NCBI RefSeq assembly: GCF_016820495.1
Contig: NZ_JADHDU010000003.1
Location: 310,367-374,366, forward strand
Reading direction: 5' to 3'
Length of the DNA stretch: 64,000 nucleotides
Source: Planococcus beigongshangi
GTDB taxonomy: Bacteria; Bacillota; Bacilli; Bacillales_A; Planococcaceae
Part shown: positions 8,336-17,577 of the stretch, one piece after another
How positions within the stretch are numbered: the first letter of the stretch is position 1
How the letters are laid out: each line of letters starts with the position of its first letter
Made by a program: the position numbers and the translations under genes
Notes under the pieces: model-generated
Seen by the model: only the letters and a program-made list of their open reading frames with translations
Told to the model about the DNA's origin: nothing
Database searches by the model: none

Positions 8336-9100
8336 ATGAGATTAAAAGATAAAATCGCCATCATAACTGGTGCTGGCTCTGGAATTGGTAGAGAAACTGC
8401 TTTTCTATTTGCAAAAGAAGGCGCAACAATTATTGTTAATGATTTAAATGAAGAAGCTGGAAAGAGTACAGTGAATGAAATTATTTCGAAAAATGGAAAA
8501 GCTATTTTCATTGAAGCTGATGTAACTCAAGTATCAGATGTCAAAAAGTTGGTGGAAGAAGTATTAAACAAATACTCGCGTATCGATATCTTATTTAACA
8601 ATGCTGGGATTAGCGGAATAGGTCAAATTCATGAAATTGAAGCAGAAGCTTGGAATAATGTTTTTAATGTGAATGTAAATGGCGTTTTTTTGGTTTCAAA
8701 GTTCGTAATTCCTCACATGATTGCACAGAAGGCTGGATCGATAATTAATATGTCTTCGTGTATCGCTGAAATTGGTTTAGCTAATCGAGCTTCGTACGCT
8801 GCAACTAAAGGAGCAATATTATCACTTACCAAGTCTATGCAAGTGGATTATGCAAAATATGATATACGTATAAATGCGTTAATGCCTGGAACAATTTATA
8901 CCCCATTCGTGGAAAAATATGTAGCTGATTCAGATGATCCTGAAGCAACCATTGCATCTATTAAAAAACGTCAGTTAAGTGAAGAACTCGGAAGACCCAC
9001 AGATGTGGCCTATGCGGCATTATATTTAGCCTCCGATGAATCAAAATTTGTGATGGGCTCGCCTTTTTATATTGATGGCGGAGTGGTTAATGGAAAATAA
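8336..9100 (+). CDS. SDR dehydrogenase, 2-keto-3-deoxy-L-fuconate dehydrogenase-like
   Basis: A 254-residue classical SDR. TGAGSGIG is at residues 11-18, the acidic VND after beta-2 (Asp36) suggests NAD, and the active site is Ser140/141, Tyr154 and Lys158. The segment ALMPGTIYTPFVEKY recalls dehydrogenases that oxidise 2-keto-3-deoxy-fuconate or -rhamnonate at C4. The second of two adjacent ATGs (8336) is chosen because its spacing to AGGAGG is better and because the paralogue at 41922 starts the same way (MRLKDK). An acid-sugar dehydratase and an FAH hydrolase follow, completing a plausible diketo-hydrolase route. Confidence 0.8.
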   Translation: MRLKDKIAIITGAGSGIGRETAFLFAKEGATIIVNDLNEEAGKSTVNEIISKNGKAIFIEADVTQVSDVKKLVEEVLNKYSRIDILFNNAGISGIGQIHEIEAEAWNNVFNVNVNGVFLVSKFVIPHMIAQKAGSIINMSSCIAEIGLANRASYAATKGAILSLTKSMQVDYAKYDIRINALMPGTIYTPFVEKYVADSDDPEATIASIKKRQLSEELGRPTDVAYAALYLASDESKFVMGSPFYIDGGVVNGK

Positions 9101-9184
9101 GTTATTTTAAACTAATATAAAAAATTTTATCTAATTGTCACTTCGCCCAAGAATTATAGAAGAAAACTTTAAGGAGTGTCTGAT

Positions 9185-10309
9185 ATGAAATATTTTTTTA
9201 ATGGTTTTCGAAGAAATGATGGAAGTGCAGGAACAAGAAACTATGTAGGTATCGTTTCTTCTGTTATATGTTCCAGTGCTGTAGTACGCGAAATTTCTGA
9301 GAAAGTAGATGGAACAGTTCCATTTGTCCATGCAAATGGATGTGCGCAACTTGGCGATGACTTGAAGCTAACCAAGAACATGCTTGTTGGAGTAACTACG
9401 AATCCTAACATACATTCAGCCTTGATAGTGGGTCTAGGGTGTGAAACAAATCAGGTTAGCGGAATGCTAAAAAGTATACCAAAGACAAAACCAATTACGG
9501 GAATTGGAATTCAACAACTTTTCGGTGGAGAAAATACAATAAACAAAGGTGTCTCTATTACTAAGGAATGGGTAGAAGCGGCAGCAAAACAAAAAAGAGA
9601 AAAAATTCCGCTTTCATCGCTGACCATCGGTGTTTTGGCAGTTGAACATGATGACCATTCTTTGGCTACTACAACATCCGTTATAGGACAAGTTGTCGAT
9701 GAACTCGTTGATAGTCAAGTTAATGTAATTTTTGGTATGTCCAAGACTCTAGAGCCGGCTGGCGACATGTTAGCTGAACGAATTTCTGATGCAGACGAAA
9801 AAAAGAAACTTATTGATGCAAGTAAGGGGCTGGAACGTCTGCGTTGGTCTGATGCCCAACTAGGGTCCAAAACCTTTTCAGAGTTCACAGATGAGCAGCT
9901 ACATTCGGCTAAACTTGAAGCAAAAATGGCAGGAAAAAAACCAATAAGCAGTGTATTGGATTTTGGAGAAATACCTAATAAAAACGGTCTTCACTTAATG
10001 CGGAACTCGAGTAATTTAGTGGAGTCTTTATCTAAAATGGCAGCAGCCGGATGCAGTGCAGTAATAATTGTGAGCAGCAGAGGAGTATTGACAGGTTCTG
10101 TTGCTTTGCCATGCATAACAATAACACCAGAAACTGATCCCAATTCGTTCGATGAACTTGTAGATTACACTATTAAAAATAATGGAAATAATGATTATAA
10201 AGAAGAAATAATAGCCCTATTACAAGAAGTGTGTTCTGGTAAGAAAACAAAGCTGGAGGAATTAGAGCTCGGTGAATTCTCCATTCCACATTTAGGAACT
10301 ACATACTAA
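9185..10309 (+). CDS. UxaA-family sugar-acid dehydratase, large subunit 1
   Basis: A 374-residue protein of the altronate/galactarate dehydratase C-terminal family. GFRRNDGSAGTRNYVGIV near the N-terminus, VHANGCAQLG near 45-55 and GLGCETNQVSG are typical of the catalytic domain; the family usually binds an Fe-S or metal centre through such conserved Cys residues. AAGGAG lies nine bases before the ATG at 9185; the in-frame GTG at 9176 overlaps that site and is unlikely to be used. It lacks the small SAF domain, which is encoded by the next gene. A second large subunit follows at 10646, which is unusual. Confidence 0.8.
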   Translation: MKYFFNGFRRNDGSAGTRNYVGIVSSVICSSAVVREISEKVDGTVPFVHANGCAQLGDDLKLTKNMLVGVTTNPNIHSALIVGLGCETNQVSGMLKSIPKTKPITGIGIQQLFGGENTINKGVSITKEWVEAAAKQKREKIPLSSLTIGVLAVEHDDHSLATTTSVIGQVVDELVDSQVNVIFGMSKTLEPAGDMLAERISDADEKKKLIDASKGLERLRWSDAQLGSKTFSEFTDEQLHSAKLEAKMAGKKPISSVLDFGEIPNKNGLHLMRNSSNLVESLSKMAAAGCSAVIIVSSRGVLTGSVALPCITITPETDPNSFDELVDYTIKNNGNNDYKEEIIALLQEVCSGKKTKLEELELGEFSIPHLGTTY

Positions 10310-10331
10310 CAAGGGATAGGAAGTGATTGTG

Positions 10332-10649
10332 ATGGAACAAAAAATTGGGGCTCTCATGCTAAATAGTATGGATAATGTTGCTGTTGCATTGGAAAATCTG
10401 AAAGCGGGAGAATCCATTTCTATTCAAGGAAAAGAAGGGTTAGTAAAAGTTTTTAAAAGCATACCCTATGGGCACAAAATAGCTGTACATCCTATTCTTA
10501 AGGATGAAAAAGTTATCAAATACGGAGAATGTATGGGTATCGCTACAGAAACTATACCTGTCGGTCATCATGTGCATGTTTCAAACGTTCGCGGATTGAA
10601 TAAGGAAGACAAAACGGCAGTAACTCTCAAAGGGGGAGTGGAAAAATGA
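10332..10649 (+). CDS. UxaA-family small subunit (SAF domain)
   Basis: A 105-residue SAF-domain protein equivalent to the N-terminal part of altronate dehydratase or the small SuyA-type subunit of sulfolactate lyases. The motif GHKIAVHPI and the C-terminal VGHHVHVSNVRGL are typical. The ATG at 10332 is preferred to the GTG at 10323 because the AGGAAG site then has normal spacing. The stop overlaps the start of the next large subunit (ATGA), so the two are translationally coupled and probably form a complex. Confidence 0.82.
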   Translation: MEQKIGALMLNSMDNVAVALENLKAGESISIQGKEGLVKVFKSIPYGHKIAVHPILKDEKVIKYGECMGIATETIPVGHHVHVSNVRGLNKEDKTAVTLKGGVEK

Positions 10650-11803
10650 AATTTTTTAAAGGATATCGAAGATCTGATGGCAGCATCGGTGTTAGAAACC
10701 ACGTTATTGTAATCAACACAGTAGGAGAAGTAGCTAGTCTTACAAAAAAAGTTGCTCAAATGGTTCCGGGCGTGATACCCATTGTACATCAAGCTGGACA
10801 ATCACAATCTCTTGAAGATATAGAACAAACTATGAATGCTTTGTTAGGAACTGCAGGGCACGCCAATGTAAGTGGAGCTTTAATTTTAGGGATGGGTCAA
10901 GATGACACTGCCGAAGAGATTGTAAAAGTCCTTAAAAATAAAGGAAGACATGTACATTCAATCAATTTTAATAAAACTCAATCCATCTCCGAAGCTCTAA
11001 GAGAAGGGAAATTATGGCTGGAAAACGCTAAAGAAAGAAGTGAAAATGAACCGACTGAAATGGCCGACGTATCTGAGTTGATTATCGGATTAGAATGTGG
11101 TGGATCAGATGCCTGGTCAGGGATTACAGCAAACCCGGCTATTGGAGCCTTTTCAGATTCTATTGTTAAAGATGGTGGGACCAGTATACTAGCTGAGACT
11201 ACAGAGGCAGTAGGCACTGAACACATCTTAGCAAGACGGGCTGTAAACGAAGCTGTAGGTCAAAAATTTTTAGATATTGTGAAAAGGTATGAAGAACGTG
11301 CTTGGGCAGCGGGAGAAAATATTAGGTCTGCAAATCCATCGCCAGGGAATAAAGTCGGAGGGTTAACCACATTAGAGGAAAAATCATTAGGGTGTATCAA
11401 AAAGGGAGGAAACTCTACTTTAATGGAAGTTATTGACTACGCACAAAGACCAACTGAAAAAGGTTTTATATTTATGGACACTCCAGGTTATGATGTGGAA
11501 TCTGTAGCGGGGCTGGTTGCTGGAGGCTCCCAAATAGTATTATTCTCAACAGGAAAAGGTTCGCCAACAGGTTCACCAATTGCTCCAGTAATAAAAATTG
11601 GAACAAATTCAAAGCTTTATCAAAATATGCCTGAGCATATTGATATTAATGCAGGGAAAATAATCGATTCATATTTATCTATTGAGGATATTGGAAAAGA
11701 GATTTATGAAAAAGTTATAAGCGTTGCCAATGGAGAAGTTACATCTTCTGAGAAACATAAGAATCAGGAGTTTAGTATTTGGAGATTAGCAGAGACGATG
11801 TAA
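10646..11803 (+). CDS. UxaA-family sugar-acid dehydratase, large subunit 2
   Basis: A 385-residue catalytic-domain protein of the altronate dehydratase/sulfolactate lyase family. It opens with FKGYRRSDGSIGVRNHVIV and contains GLECGGSDAWSGITANPAIG and KGGNSTLMEVIDYA, the best conserved parts of UxaA and SuyB. It overlaps the SAF-domain gene by four bases. With that gene it makes a complete UxaA equivalent, so this is the more likely true altronate-type dehydratase; the large subunit at 9185 is a divergent relative. The dehydrated substrate would be a 2-keto-3-deoxy acid. Confidence 0.83.
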   Translation: MKFFKGYRRSDGSIGVRNHVIVINTVGEVASLTKKVAQMVPGVIPIVHQAGQSQSLEDIEQTMNALLGTAGHANVSGALILGMGQDDTAEEIVKVLKNKGRHVHSINFNKTQSISEALREGKLWLENAKERSENEPTEMADVSELIIGLECGGSDAWSGITANPAIGAFSDSIVKDGGTSILAETTEAVGTEHILARRAVNEAVGQKFLDIVKRYEERAWAAGENIRSANPSPGNKVGGLTTLEEKSLGCIKKGGNSTLMEVIDYAQRPTEKGFIFMDTPGYDVESVAGLVAGGSQIVLFSTGKGSPTGSPIAPVIKIGTNSKLYQNMPEHIDINAGKIIDSYLSIEDIGKEIYEKVISVANGEVTSSEKHKNQEFSIWRLAETM

Positions 11804-11872
11804 CCTGGGTCGCTTATACGAGAGATAGAGAAATTACATTTAAAATTCACTTTATAATGGAGGTCGCTCAGT

Positions 11873-12766
11873 TTGAAGCTAGTTACATTTATTAAAGAAA
11901 AAAATCAAGTACTAGGTGTGAAAGTTAAAGAAGGTATTATTGATATGGCTGCAGCCTTAAGTATTCACCCTAATGCACACATACCTCTAAACATAATGGA
12001 TGTTATCGAAGGTGGAGAAGAGTCGTTAAATCGATTAGAAAATTATATTAAAACTTTGGATCGCGACTCCAAGAATTCCTATGTATTGGAAGAAGAAAAA
12101 TTGGAGTGGGGACCATGCGTTACGCATCCGAATAAAATCATTTGTGTGGGACTTAATTATCGCAAGCATGCTGATGAAACGAATGCACCTTATCCCGAAA
12201 CACCAATTTTATTTAACAAATTTAACAACACCTTAACGGGCCATTTACGTGATATATCTATACCTAAAGTAACAGACAAGCTGGACTACGAAGTAGAACT
12301 AGGAATTGTTATCGGAAAACCAACGAAATACATTTCAAAAGAAACAGCATTGGAAAATGTGTTTGGCTACTTTACTGCAAATGACCTTTCAGCAAGAGAT
12401 TTACAACTAAGAACACCACAGTGGCTACTGGGTAAATCTTGTGATGATTTCAGTCCGATAGGGCCTTATCTAGTTACTGCAGACGAAGTAGGCAATCCAA
12501 ATAATTTAAAATTAACTACAAAAGTAAACGGTGAATTGCGACAGAATTCAAATACTTCGGACATGATATTTCATTGTGATGAAATTGTAAGTTATATATC
12601 ACAGCATATGACCCTTTACCCAGGAGACGTCATCTTGACTGGAACTCCAGAAGGAGTGGTATTGGGACTGTCAGAGGCAGAGCAAGTATACTTGCAACCG
12701 GGAGATCAAGTTACGGTTGAAATTGAAAAGTTAGGAATTCTAACTAACAATTTTGTAGCAGAGTAA
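11873..12766 (+). CDS. FAH-family hydrolase, 2,4-diketo-3-deoxy-sugar-acid type
   Basis: A 297-residue fumarylacetoacetase-family protein. The metal ligands are Glu140 and Glu142 (DYEVELGIVIG) and Asp171 (TANDLSARD). CVGLNYRKHADE and DVILTGTPEGVV are standard family motifs. The start is TTG with GGAGG upstream. Placed after an SDR and a UxaA-type dehydratase, it fits the enzyme that splits 2,4-diketo-3-deoxy-fuconate or -rhamnonate into pyruvate and lactate; generic acylpyruvase activity is an alternative. A paralogue with a frameshift is at 39430-40291. Confidence 0.78.
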   Translation: MKLVTFIKEKNQVLGVKVKEGIIDMAAALSIHPNAHIPLNIMDVIEGGEESLNRLENYIKTLDRDSKNSYVLEEEKLEWGPCVTHPNKIICVGLNYRKHADETNAPYPETPILFNKFNNTLTGHLRDISIPKVTDKLDYEVELGIVIGKPTKYISKETALENVFGYFTANDLSARDLQLRTPQWLLGKSCDDFSPIGPYLVTADEVGNPNNLKLTTKVNGELRQNSNTSDMIFHCDEIVSYISQHMTLYPGDVILTGTPEGVVLGLSEAEQVYLQPGDQVTVEIEKLGILTNNFVAE

Positions 12767-12926
12767 AGTAGAAATATTATTTATAGGAAAATCAAGAGTT
12801 AAAATTAAGTAATATCAAGAAGTTTCATTACATTGATTTAAATATAGACCATCTAATGATCCTGAGATAACACTAAATTAGAAATGATTCGGATGTTTCA
12901 ACCATACTCCGAATAGGAGGTTCCAC

Positions 12927-13412
12927 ATGATACTTAAATGGGTCAATCGAATTGATGATGTCATAGCCACAATAGCCTTAATTGGGATACTGATAATTAC
13001 AATCGTCAATGTTTTCTGCCGCTTCATTTTAAACCAACCTTTTGCATGGGCAGAGGAAGTTAGTATTGGTTTATTTGTTTGGCTTGTCTTTATTGGAATA
13101 AGTTCTGCTATGAAACGGGGAGGGCATATAGGAGTCGATTACTTTGTCGAAAAAATGCCTAGAACTTTAAAAATTGTAGCTATAATCATTCGCGCTGTTT
13201 CAATCTATTTTGTGTTGATTTATATGTTTATATTCCTGGGATACGATTTGATGATACAGGCATCGAGTAAACTAACGCCAGTACTTGGAATCAGTTATCA
13301 ATGGATTGATTTGGCTGTTCCACTAGGTGGTCTATTGACGGCGTATCACTTTACAAGACAATTATTAAAGAAAAAACAACAAGAAGAGTCTTCTCCAAGG
13401 GAGAGTGTCTAA
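12927..13412 (+). CDS. dctQ: TRAP transporter small permease
   Basis: A 161-residue DctQ-family membrane protein with four predicted helices (about residues 12-32, 45-65, 88-110, 125-147). The WAEEVSIGLFVWLVFIG segment is the conserved core of the family. AGGAGG precedes the ATG. Its stop is immediately followed by the dctM start with no gap. It acts with dctM and, most likely, the distant dctP at 7120. The 12767-12926 gap before it holds nothing I recognise. Confidence 0.9.
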   Translation: MILKWVNRIDDVIATIALIGILIITIVNVFCRFILNQPFAWAEEVSIGLFVWLVFIGISSAMKRGGHIGVDYFVEKMPRTLKIVAIIIRAVSIYFVLIYMFIFLGYDLMIQASSKLTPVLGISYQWIDLAVPLGGLLTAYHFTRQLLKKKQQEESSPRESV

Positions 13413-14696
13413 ATGGAAATGGTTATAGTTCTTTCAGTTTTATTATTGTTGTTTCTTTTAAACGTTCCAATAGCTTTTGCTTTAGTTATCAGTACAACTA
13501 CATACTTTCTATTTCAGGATAGTTTTTCTACTACAATATTAATTCAACGAATGGTTGGAGGTATAGAATCGATACCTTTATTGGCGATTATTTTCTTCAT
13601 TACGGCCGGTATTCTAATGAATTACACAGGAATTACTATGAGAATGCTGAGATTTGCAGAAATAATTACCCGTCCTCTACCTGGAGGGCTCGCACAAGTT
13701 AACGTGGTACTTAGTACAATGATGGGCGGACTATCGGGATCAAATATAGCGGACGCAGCGATGCAGTCCAAAATACTGGTGCCTGAAATGGTAAAGAAAG
13801 GCTACGATAAAGGATTTGCGACAGCTCTAACAGCCGCTTCTTCATTAATTACTCCGATTATTCCACCTGGAATTGCTTTAATAATGTACGGCTATATCGG
13901 AAATGTTTCCATCGGCCAATTGTTCCTAGCGGGAGTACTTCCGGGGCTTGCATTATGTCTAATGTTAATGGGTTATGTTTACTACTATGCAAAAAAGAAT
14001 AATATTGAGGTAGAAAATAAGAAACGGATCACAGCAGGAGAATTTTTCTTCGCTTTGAAAGATGCGATTTTAGCCCTTCTTTTGCCTCTAATCATAATAG
14101 GCGGTATTCGACTTGGAATGTTCAGTGCTACAGAAGCCGGAGCGATTGCTGTATTATACGCTTTAATTCTTGGTCTTGTTGTTTATAGAGAAATGAGTTT
14201 AAAGCAACTACTCAAAGCTTTAATTGAAACTGTACATACTTCTGCATCAATTCTTATAATTATTGCTGCTGGATCAGCATTTGCATGGATACTTACGCTA
14301 GAACAAGTGCCGCAAAAAATGACGGAATTCATGACTGGCTTTATAAGTGCCCCATGGATGTTCTTCATAATCGTGCTTCTATTCCTGTTGCTAATAGGAA
14401 TGTTTGTAGAGGGAAATGTAGCAATTATAATATTGACGCCACTATTTATACCGATGCTGTTTTCATATGGTATTGATCCAGTTCATTTTGGTATTTTCTT
14501 TATCATTTGTTTGAGTATAGGAACGATGACTCCGCCACTTGGCACGATAATGTTCACAGTTTGTGCTATAACAGGGACAAAAATAGAAGACTTTATTAAA
14601 AATAGTATTCCATTTTTGATTTTGCTAATCATTGCAGCATTACTTATTGCATTTGTGCCTGGCATTTCAATGTTATTACCAAATCTGCTATTTTAA
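13413..14696 (+). CDS. dctM: TRAP transporter large permease
   Basis: A 427-residue DctM-family protein with about 12 membrane segments that forms the Na+-coupled transport channel. MGGLSGSNIADAAMQSK and SLITPIIPPGIALIMYG are the two hairpin-loop signatures, and TPPLGTIMFTV the C-terminal one. It begins on the base after the dctQ stop. The family usually has ANxxAD or SGS(A/S)xAxxA in the first loop; here GSNIADAA is kept. Confidence 0.93.
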   Translation: MEMVIVLSVLLLLFLLNVPIAFALVISTTTYFLFQDSFSTTILIQRMVGGIESIPLLAIIFFITAGILMNYTGITMRMLRFAEIITRPLPGGLAQVNVVLSTMMGGLSGSNIADAAMQSKILVPEMVKKGYDKGFATALTAASSLITPIIPPGIALIMYGYIGNVSIGQLFLAGVLPGLALCLMLMGYVYYYAKKNNIEVENKKRITAGEFFFALKDAILALLLPLIIIGGIRLGMFSATEAGAIAVLYALILGLVVYREMSLKQLLKALIETVHTSASILIIIAAGSAFAWILTLEQVPQKMTEFMTGFISAPWMFFIIVLLFLLLIGMFVEGNVAIIILTPLFIPMLFSYGIDPVHFGIFFIICLSIGTMTPPLGTIMFTVCAITGTKIEDFIKNSIPFLILLIIAALLIAFVPGISMLLPNLLF

Positions 14697-14799
14697 TTTA
14701 AGTGAGAAAGAAATTTTATTGAATTATGAGTTTAGTGTTTAATCACTCATTACTAATTTAAATATATTATCACTCTCGAAAATTTAAGGAGGATACGGG

Positions 14800-16260
14800 A
14801 TGGGCGCATTAAAACAGTTGAACTCACAACAATTAAAAAACTTTTTTCAGATAGAAAAAGAAGCCCATATTCCAGAACGTATCTTACAGATAGGGGAAGG
14901 CAACTTTATACGAGGATTTATCGATTGGATGGTTTATGTATTGAACCAGAAAACGGACTTCCAAGGAAAGATAGTTACCCTCCAATCAACTCCCAAAGGC
15001 AGAACAGGACCTAAGCTGAACCAGCAAGATGGATTATATACTTTAATCCGAAGAGGGATCGAGAATGGAGAGACAGTTGAACACATCGATATTATCGACT
15101 CCATTTCTCGTGCAATCAACCCTTACGAGGAATGGGAGAAGATGTTAGGAATTGCAACTTCAGAAAATATCGAATTCCTATTTTCCAATACAACAGAAGC
15201 AGGTCTGAAATATAAAAAAGAAGAGTACCATCAAAACCGTTCACCAATCACTTTTCCAGGAAAGGTTGTAGCTTTACTTCATCATCGATTTGTGTTCTTT
15301 AATAGCGCGGCTGAGAAAGGGTGGACTATAATACCTTGCGAGCTTGTTGAAGATAATGGAGAAGTTTTAAAAGAAATTTGTAATCAAATTATAACCGATT
15401 GGGATTTGGGAAATGACTTTAGAGAATGGCTGAATACAAATTGCTGCTTCTGCAATACACTAGTAGACCGTATCGTTCCTGGATATCCCCAAGACGACAA
15501 CCAATGGTTTAATCGGCTTGGCTATTCTGACAAATTGTTGACGATGGCTGAGCCATATCACTTATTTGTAATCGAAGGTGACAAAGACTTGCCTGTAAAA
15601 CTTCCATTCCAACAAGCGGGTTTGAATGTACGCTTTGACGCTATAAAAAATTATCGAGATATGAAAGTTAAATTATTAAATGCGCCTCATACTATTTTGA
15701 CTACTATAGGTTTACAGCTTGGTTTAGAAACTGTCAAGCAAGCAGTTGAAGACCCCTTATTAGGCGCTTTTATAAAGCAGGTTATGAAGGATGAGATAGT
15801 CACTGTGCTGCCTGCATCAGTTAAAGAAAAATCTATATCTTATATAGATGACATAATGGAACGTTTCTCTAATCCTTTTTTACATCATTATTTAACCGAT
15901 ATTAGCCTTAATAATTTCTCTAAATATCACGTAAGAGTTATGCCGATTATTGCTGCTAATACTGGACATAGAGATTGTTTGTTGTTTTCACTAGGAGCAC
16001 TTATTGTTTATTATCAAAATACGGAAAACAGAAAAGATGAGAATGAAGTCTTGGAGGCTTTCTCGGAGTTGTATGCAGGTGATTATAGAAATGAATTGAT
16101 ATTGCAAGAATTTATGGAGCAGCAAATTTTTAAAGATTGGCTCGGATATGAAGATGAGCTGCCATCTTTAATATCAAAAGTCCTTGGTTATGTAAATTTG
16201 ATACAAGAAAATGGAATGAATAAAGCGTTGAAATCTTTCTTGAAGGTAGGGGAATCATGA
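14800..16260 (+). CDS. uxaB: Tagaturonate reductase (altronate oxidoreductase)
   Basis: A 486-residue polyol/mannitol dehydrogenase-family protein that reduces D-tagaturonate to D-altronate with NADH. The N-terminal ILQIGEGNFIRGFIDWM, the central VDRIVPGYP and the KVKLLNAPHTILTTIGL segment with its catalytic lysine are those of UxaB. GGAGG precedes the ATG. It overlaps the next gene by four bases. With the UxaA-type subunits upstream it leads to KDG, which kdgK and kdgA (at either of their two sites) would degrade. Confidence 0.88.
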   Translation: MGALKQLNSQQLKNFFQIEKEAHIPERILQIGEGNFIRGFIDWMVYVLNQKTDFQGKIVTLQSTPKGRTGPKLNQQDGLYTLIRRGIENGETVEHIDIIDSISRAINPYEEWEKMLGIATSENIEFLFSNTTEAGLKYKKEEYHQNRSPITFPGKVVALLHHRFVFFNSAAEKGWTIIPCELVEDNGEVLKEICNQIITDWDLGNDFREWLNTNCCFCNTLVDRIVPGYPQDDNQWFNRLGYSDKLLTMAEPYHLFVIEGDKDLPVKLPFQQAGLNVRFDAIKNYRDMKVKLLNAPHTILTTIGLQLGLETVKQAVEDPLLGAFIKQVMKDEIVTVLPASVKEKSISYIDDIMERFSNPFLHHYLTDISLNNFSKYHVRVMPIIAANTGHRDCLLFSLGALIVYYQNTENRKDENEVLEAFSELYAGDYRNELILQEFMEQQIFKDWLGYEDELPSLISKVLGYVNLIQENGMNKALKSFLKVGES

Positions 16261-17267
16261 AAACTATTGTTTGCACTGAACCTAAAATATTGTCTGTAGT
16301 AGATACTGAGTCCCCTGTAATTTCGAAACAATCAGAGGTGAAAGTATCAATTAAGCGAGTAGGGATCTGCGGGACAGATATTCATGCTTTTGGAGGAAAC
16401 CAACCTTTTTTTACCTACCCCCGTGTATTAGGGCATGAATTGTCAGGTGTTATTGAGGAAGTAGGCAGCGAAGTATCGAATCTCCAAAAAGGAGATTTAG
16501 TAGCAATTCTGCCTTATATTAATTGTGATGAATGCAGCGCCTGTCAGAATGGAAAGACTAACTGTTGCAAAAAAATGCAAGTGTTAGGTGTACATATTGA
16601 AGGGGGCATGGCTGAGTCAATAATTGTTCCATCTTTAAATGTGTTTCCGGTTAACCAATTATCTTTAGAGATGGCCTCTATAGTTGAACCATTAAGTATT
16701 GGTGCACATGCAGTCAGAAGGTCGGAAATTCAAACTGGTGAATGTGTATTAATTATTGGAGCAGGTCCTATCGGGCTGGGTGTTGCCAAGTTTGCAAAAC
16801 TTCAAGGTGCCCATACTAGTATAATGGATATAAGTGAAAGCAGATTAGAATTCGCCAAGAAATGGACTGAATGTGATTCAACAATTTTAGCTTCTAAGGA
16901 TACAGGTCAACTGTTGGAAGCACTTAATGAAGGCAATTTACCATCAATTGTTTTTGATGCTACAGGCAATCAAAAATCCATGATGCAAGCTTTTGATTAT
17001 GTGGAACACGGAGGAAAACTGATATATGTCGGTTTAGTAAAAGAAAATATCAGTTTCTTTGACCCGGATTTTCATTCAAAAGAATTGACCTTGATGGGAA
17101 GCCGAAATGCCACAATTGAAGATTTTCAATACGTCATTCAATGTATGAATGATGGAGAAATAGATGAAGAATACATTTCATCGATCATCGATTTCAACGA
17201 TGTAATATCACACTTTGAAAAAGGCGATTTCGGATCCAACAAAACACTCATTCGTTTTGGTAAATAA
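16257..17267 (+). CDS. Zinc-dependent alcohol dehydrogenase, L-galactonate 5-dehydrogenase-like
   Basis: A 336-residue medium-chain dehydrogenase. Catalytic zinc ligands are Cys38 (GICGTD) and His60-Glu61 (GHE); structural zinc cysteines are Cys90, Cys93, Cys96 and Cys104. The Rossmann motif is GAGPIG. It is translationally coupled to uxaB (ATGA). This pairing matches L-galactonate oxidation to D-tagaturonate (LgoD/YjjN type), whose product uxaB would reduce. Sorbitol- or threonine-dehydrogenase activity cannot be excluded from sequence alone. A terminator follows. Confidence 0.75.
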   Translation: MKTIVCTEPKILSVVDTESPVISKQSEVKVSIKRVGICGTDIHAFGGNQPFFTYPRVLGHELSGVIEEVGSEVSNLQKGDLVAILPYINCDECSACQNGKTNCCKKMQVLGVHIEGGMAESIIVPSLNVFPVNQLSLEMASIVEPLSIGAHAVRRSEIQTGECVLIIGAGPIGLGVAKFAKLQGAHTSIMDISESRLEFAKKWTECDSTILASKDTGQLLEALNEGNLPSIVFDATGNQKSMMQAFDYVEHGGKLIYVGLVKENISFFDPDFHSKELTLMGSRNATIEDFQYVIQCMNDGEIDEEYISSIIDFNDVISHFEKGDFGSNKTLIRFGK

Positions 17268-17291
17268 CCGCGTTCATCACTTCTTAATTAT

Positions 17292-17323
17292 AAAGCCCAC
17301 CTATAAATTAGGCGGGCTTTTTC
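17292..17323 (+). terminator. Rho-independent terminator after the ADH gene
   Basis: Arms AAAGCCCACCT (17292-17302) and AGGCGGGCTTT (17310-17320) with one mismatch and a 7-base loop, then a T run. It ends the long TRAP/sugar-acid gene group. Confidence 0.88.
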
Positions 17324-17577
17324 TATAACATAATTCAATCCATTGAGATAAAAAGATTCTTCCGTGGGGGGAGCCCTTCACCATGAAGAAGCCGTTCAAG
17401 AAAAGCTTTGAGTCAGTTGTCGCTTGAATCTTGCTGCAGGAGTATTGGACGTGCTTTTCTCACTTCGGATGACCGATACGCCTGGTAGTGGAATATAAAA
17501 TGGCCTTCAATCCCGGTAATCGGAAAGTGGTTTTCGAAAAAACTTAGTAAGAAATTCAAAAAGAAAGAGTGGATGAT
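17324..17577 (+). other. Intergenic region before lutABC
   Basis: About 250 bases, more GC-rich than the neighbouring intergenic DNA. No ORF with a ribosome site, no clear cre box and no convincing promoter was found. It should contain the lut promoter and any LutR operator, but I cannot point to them. Confidence 0.4.
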
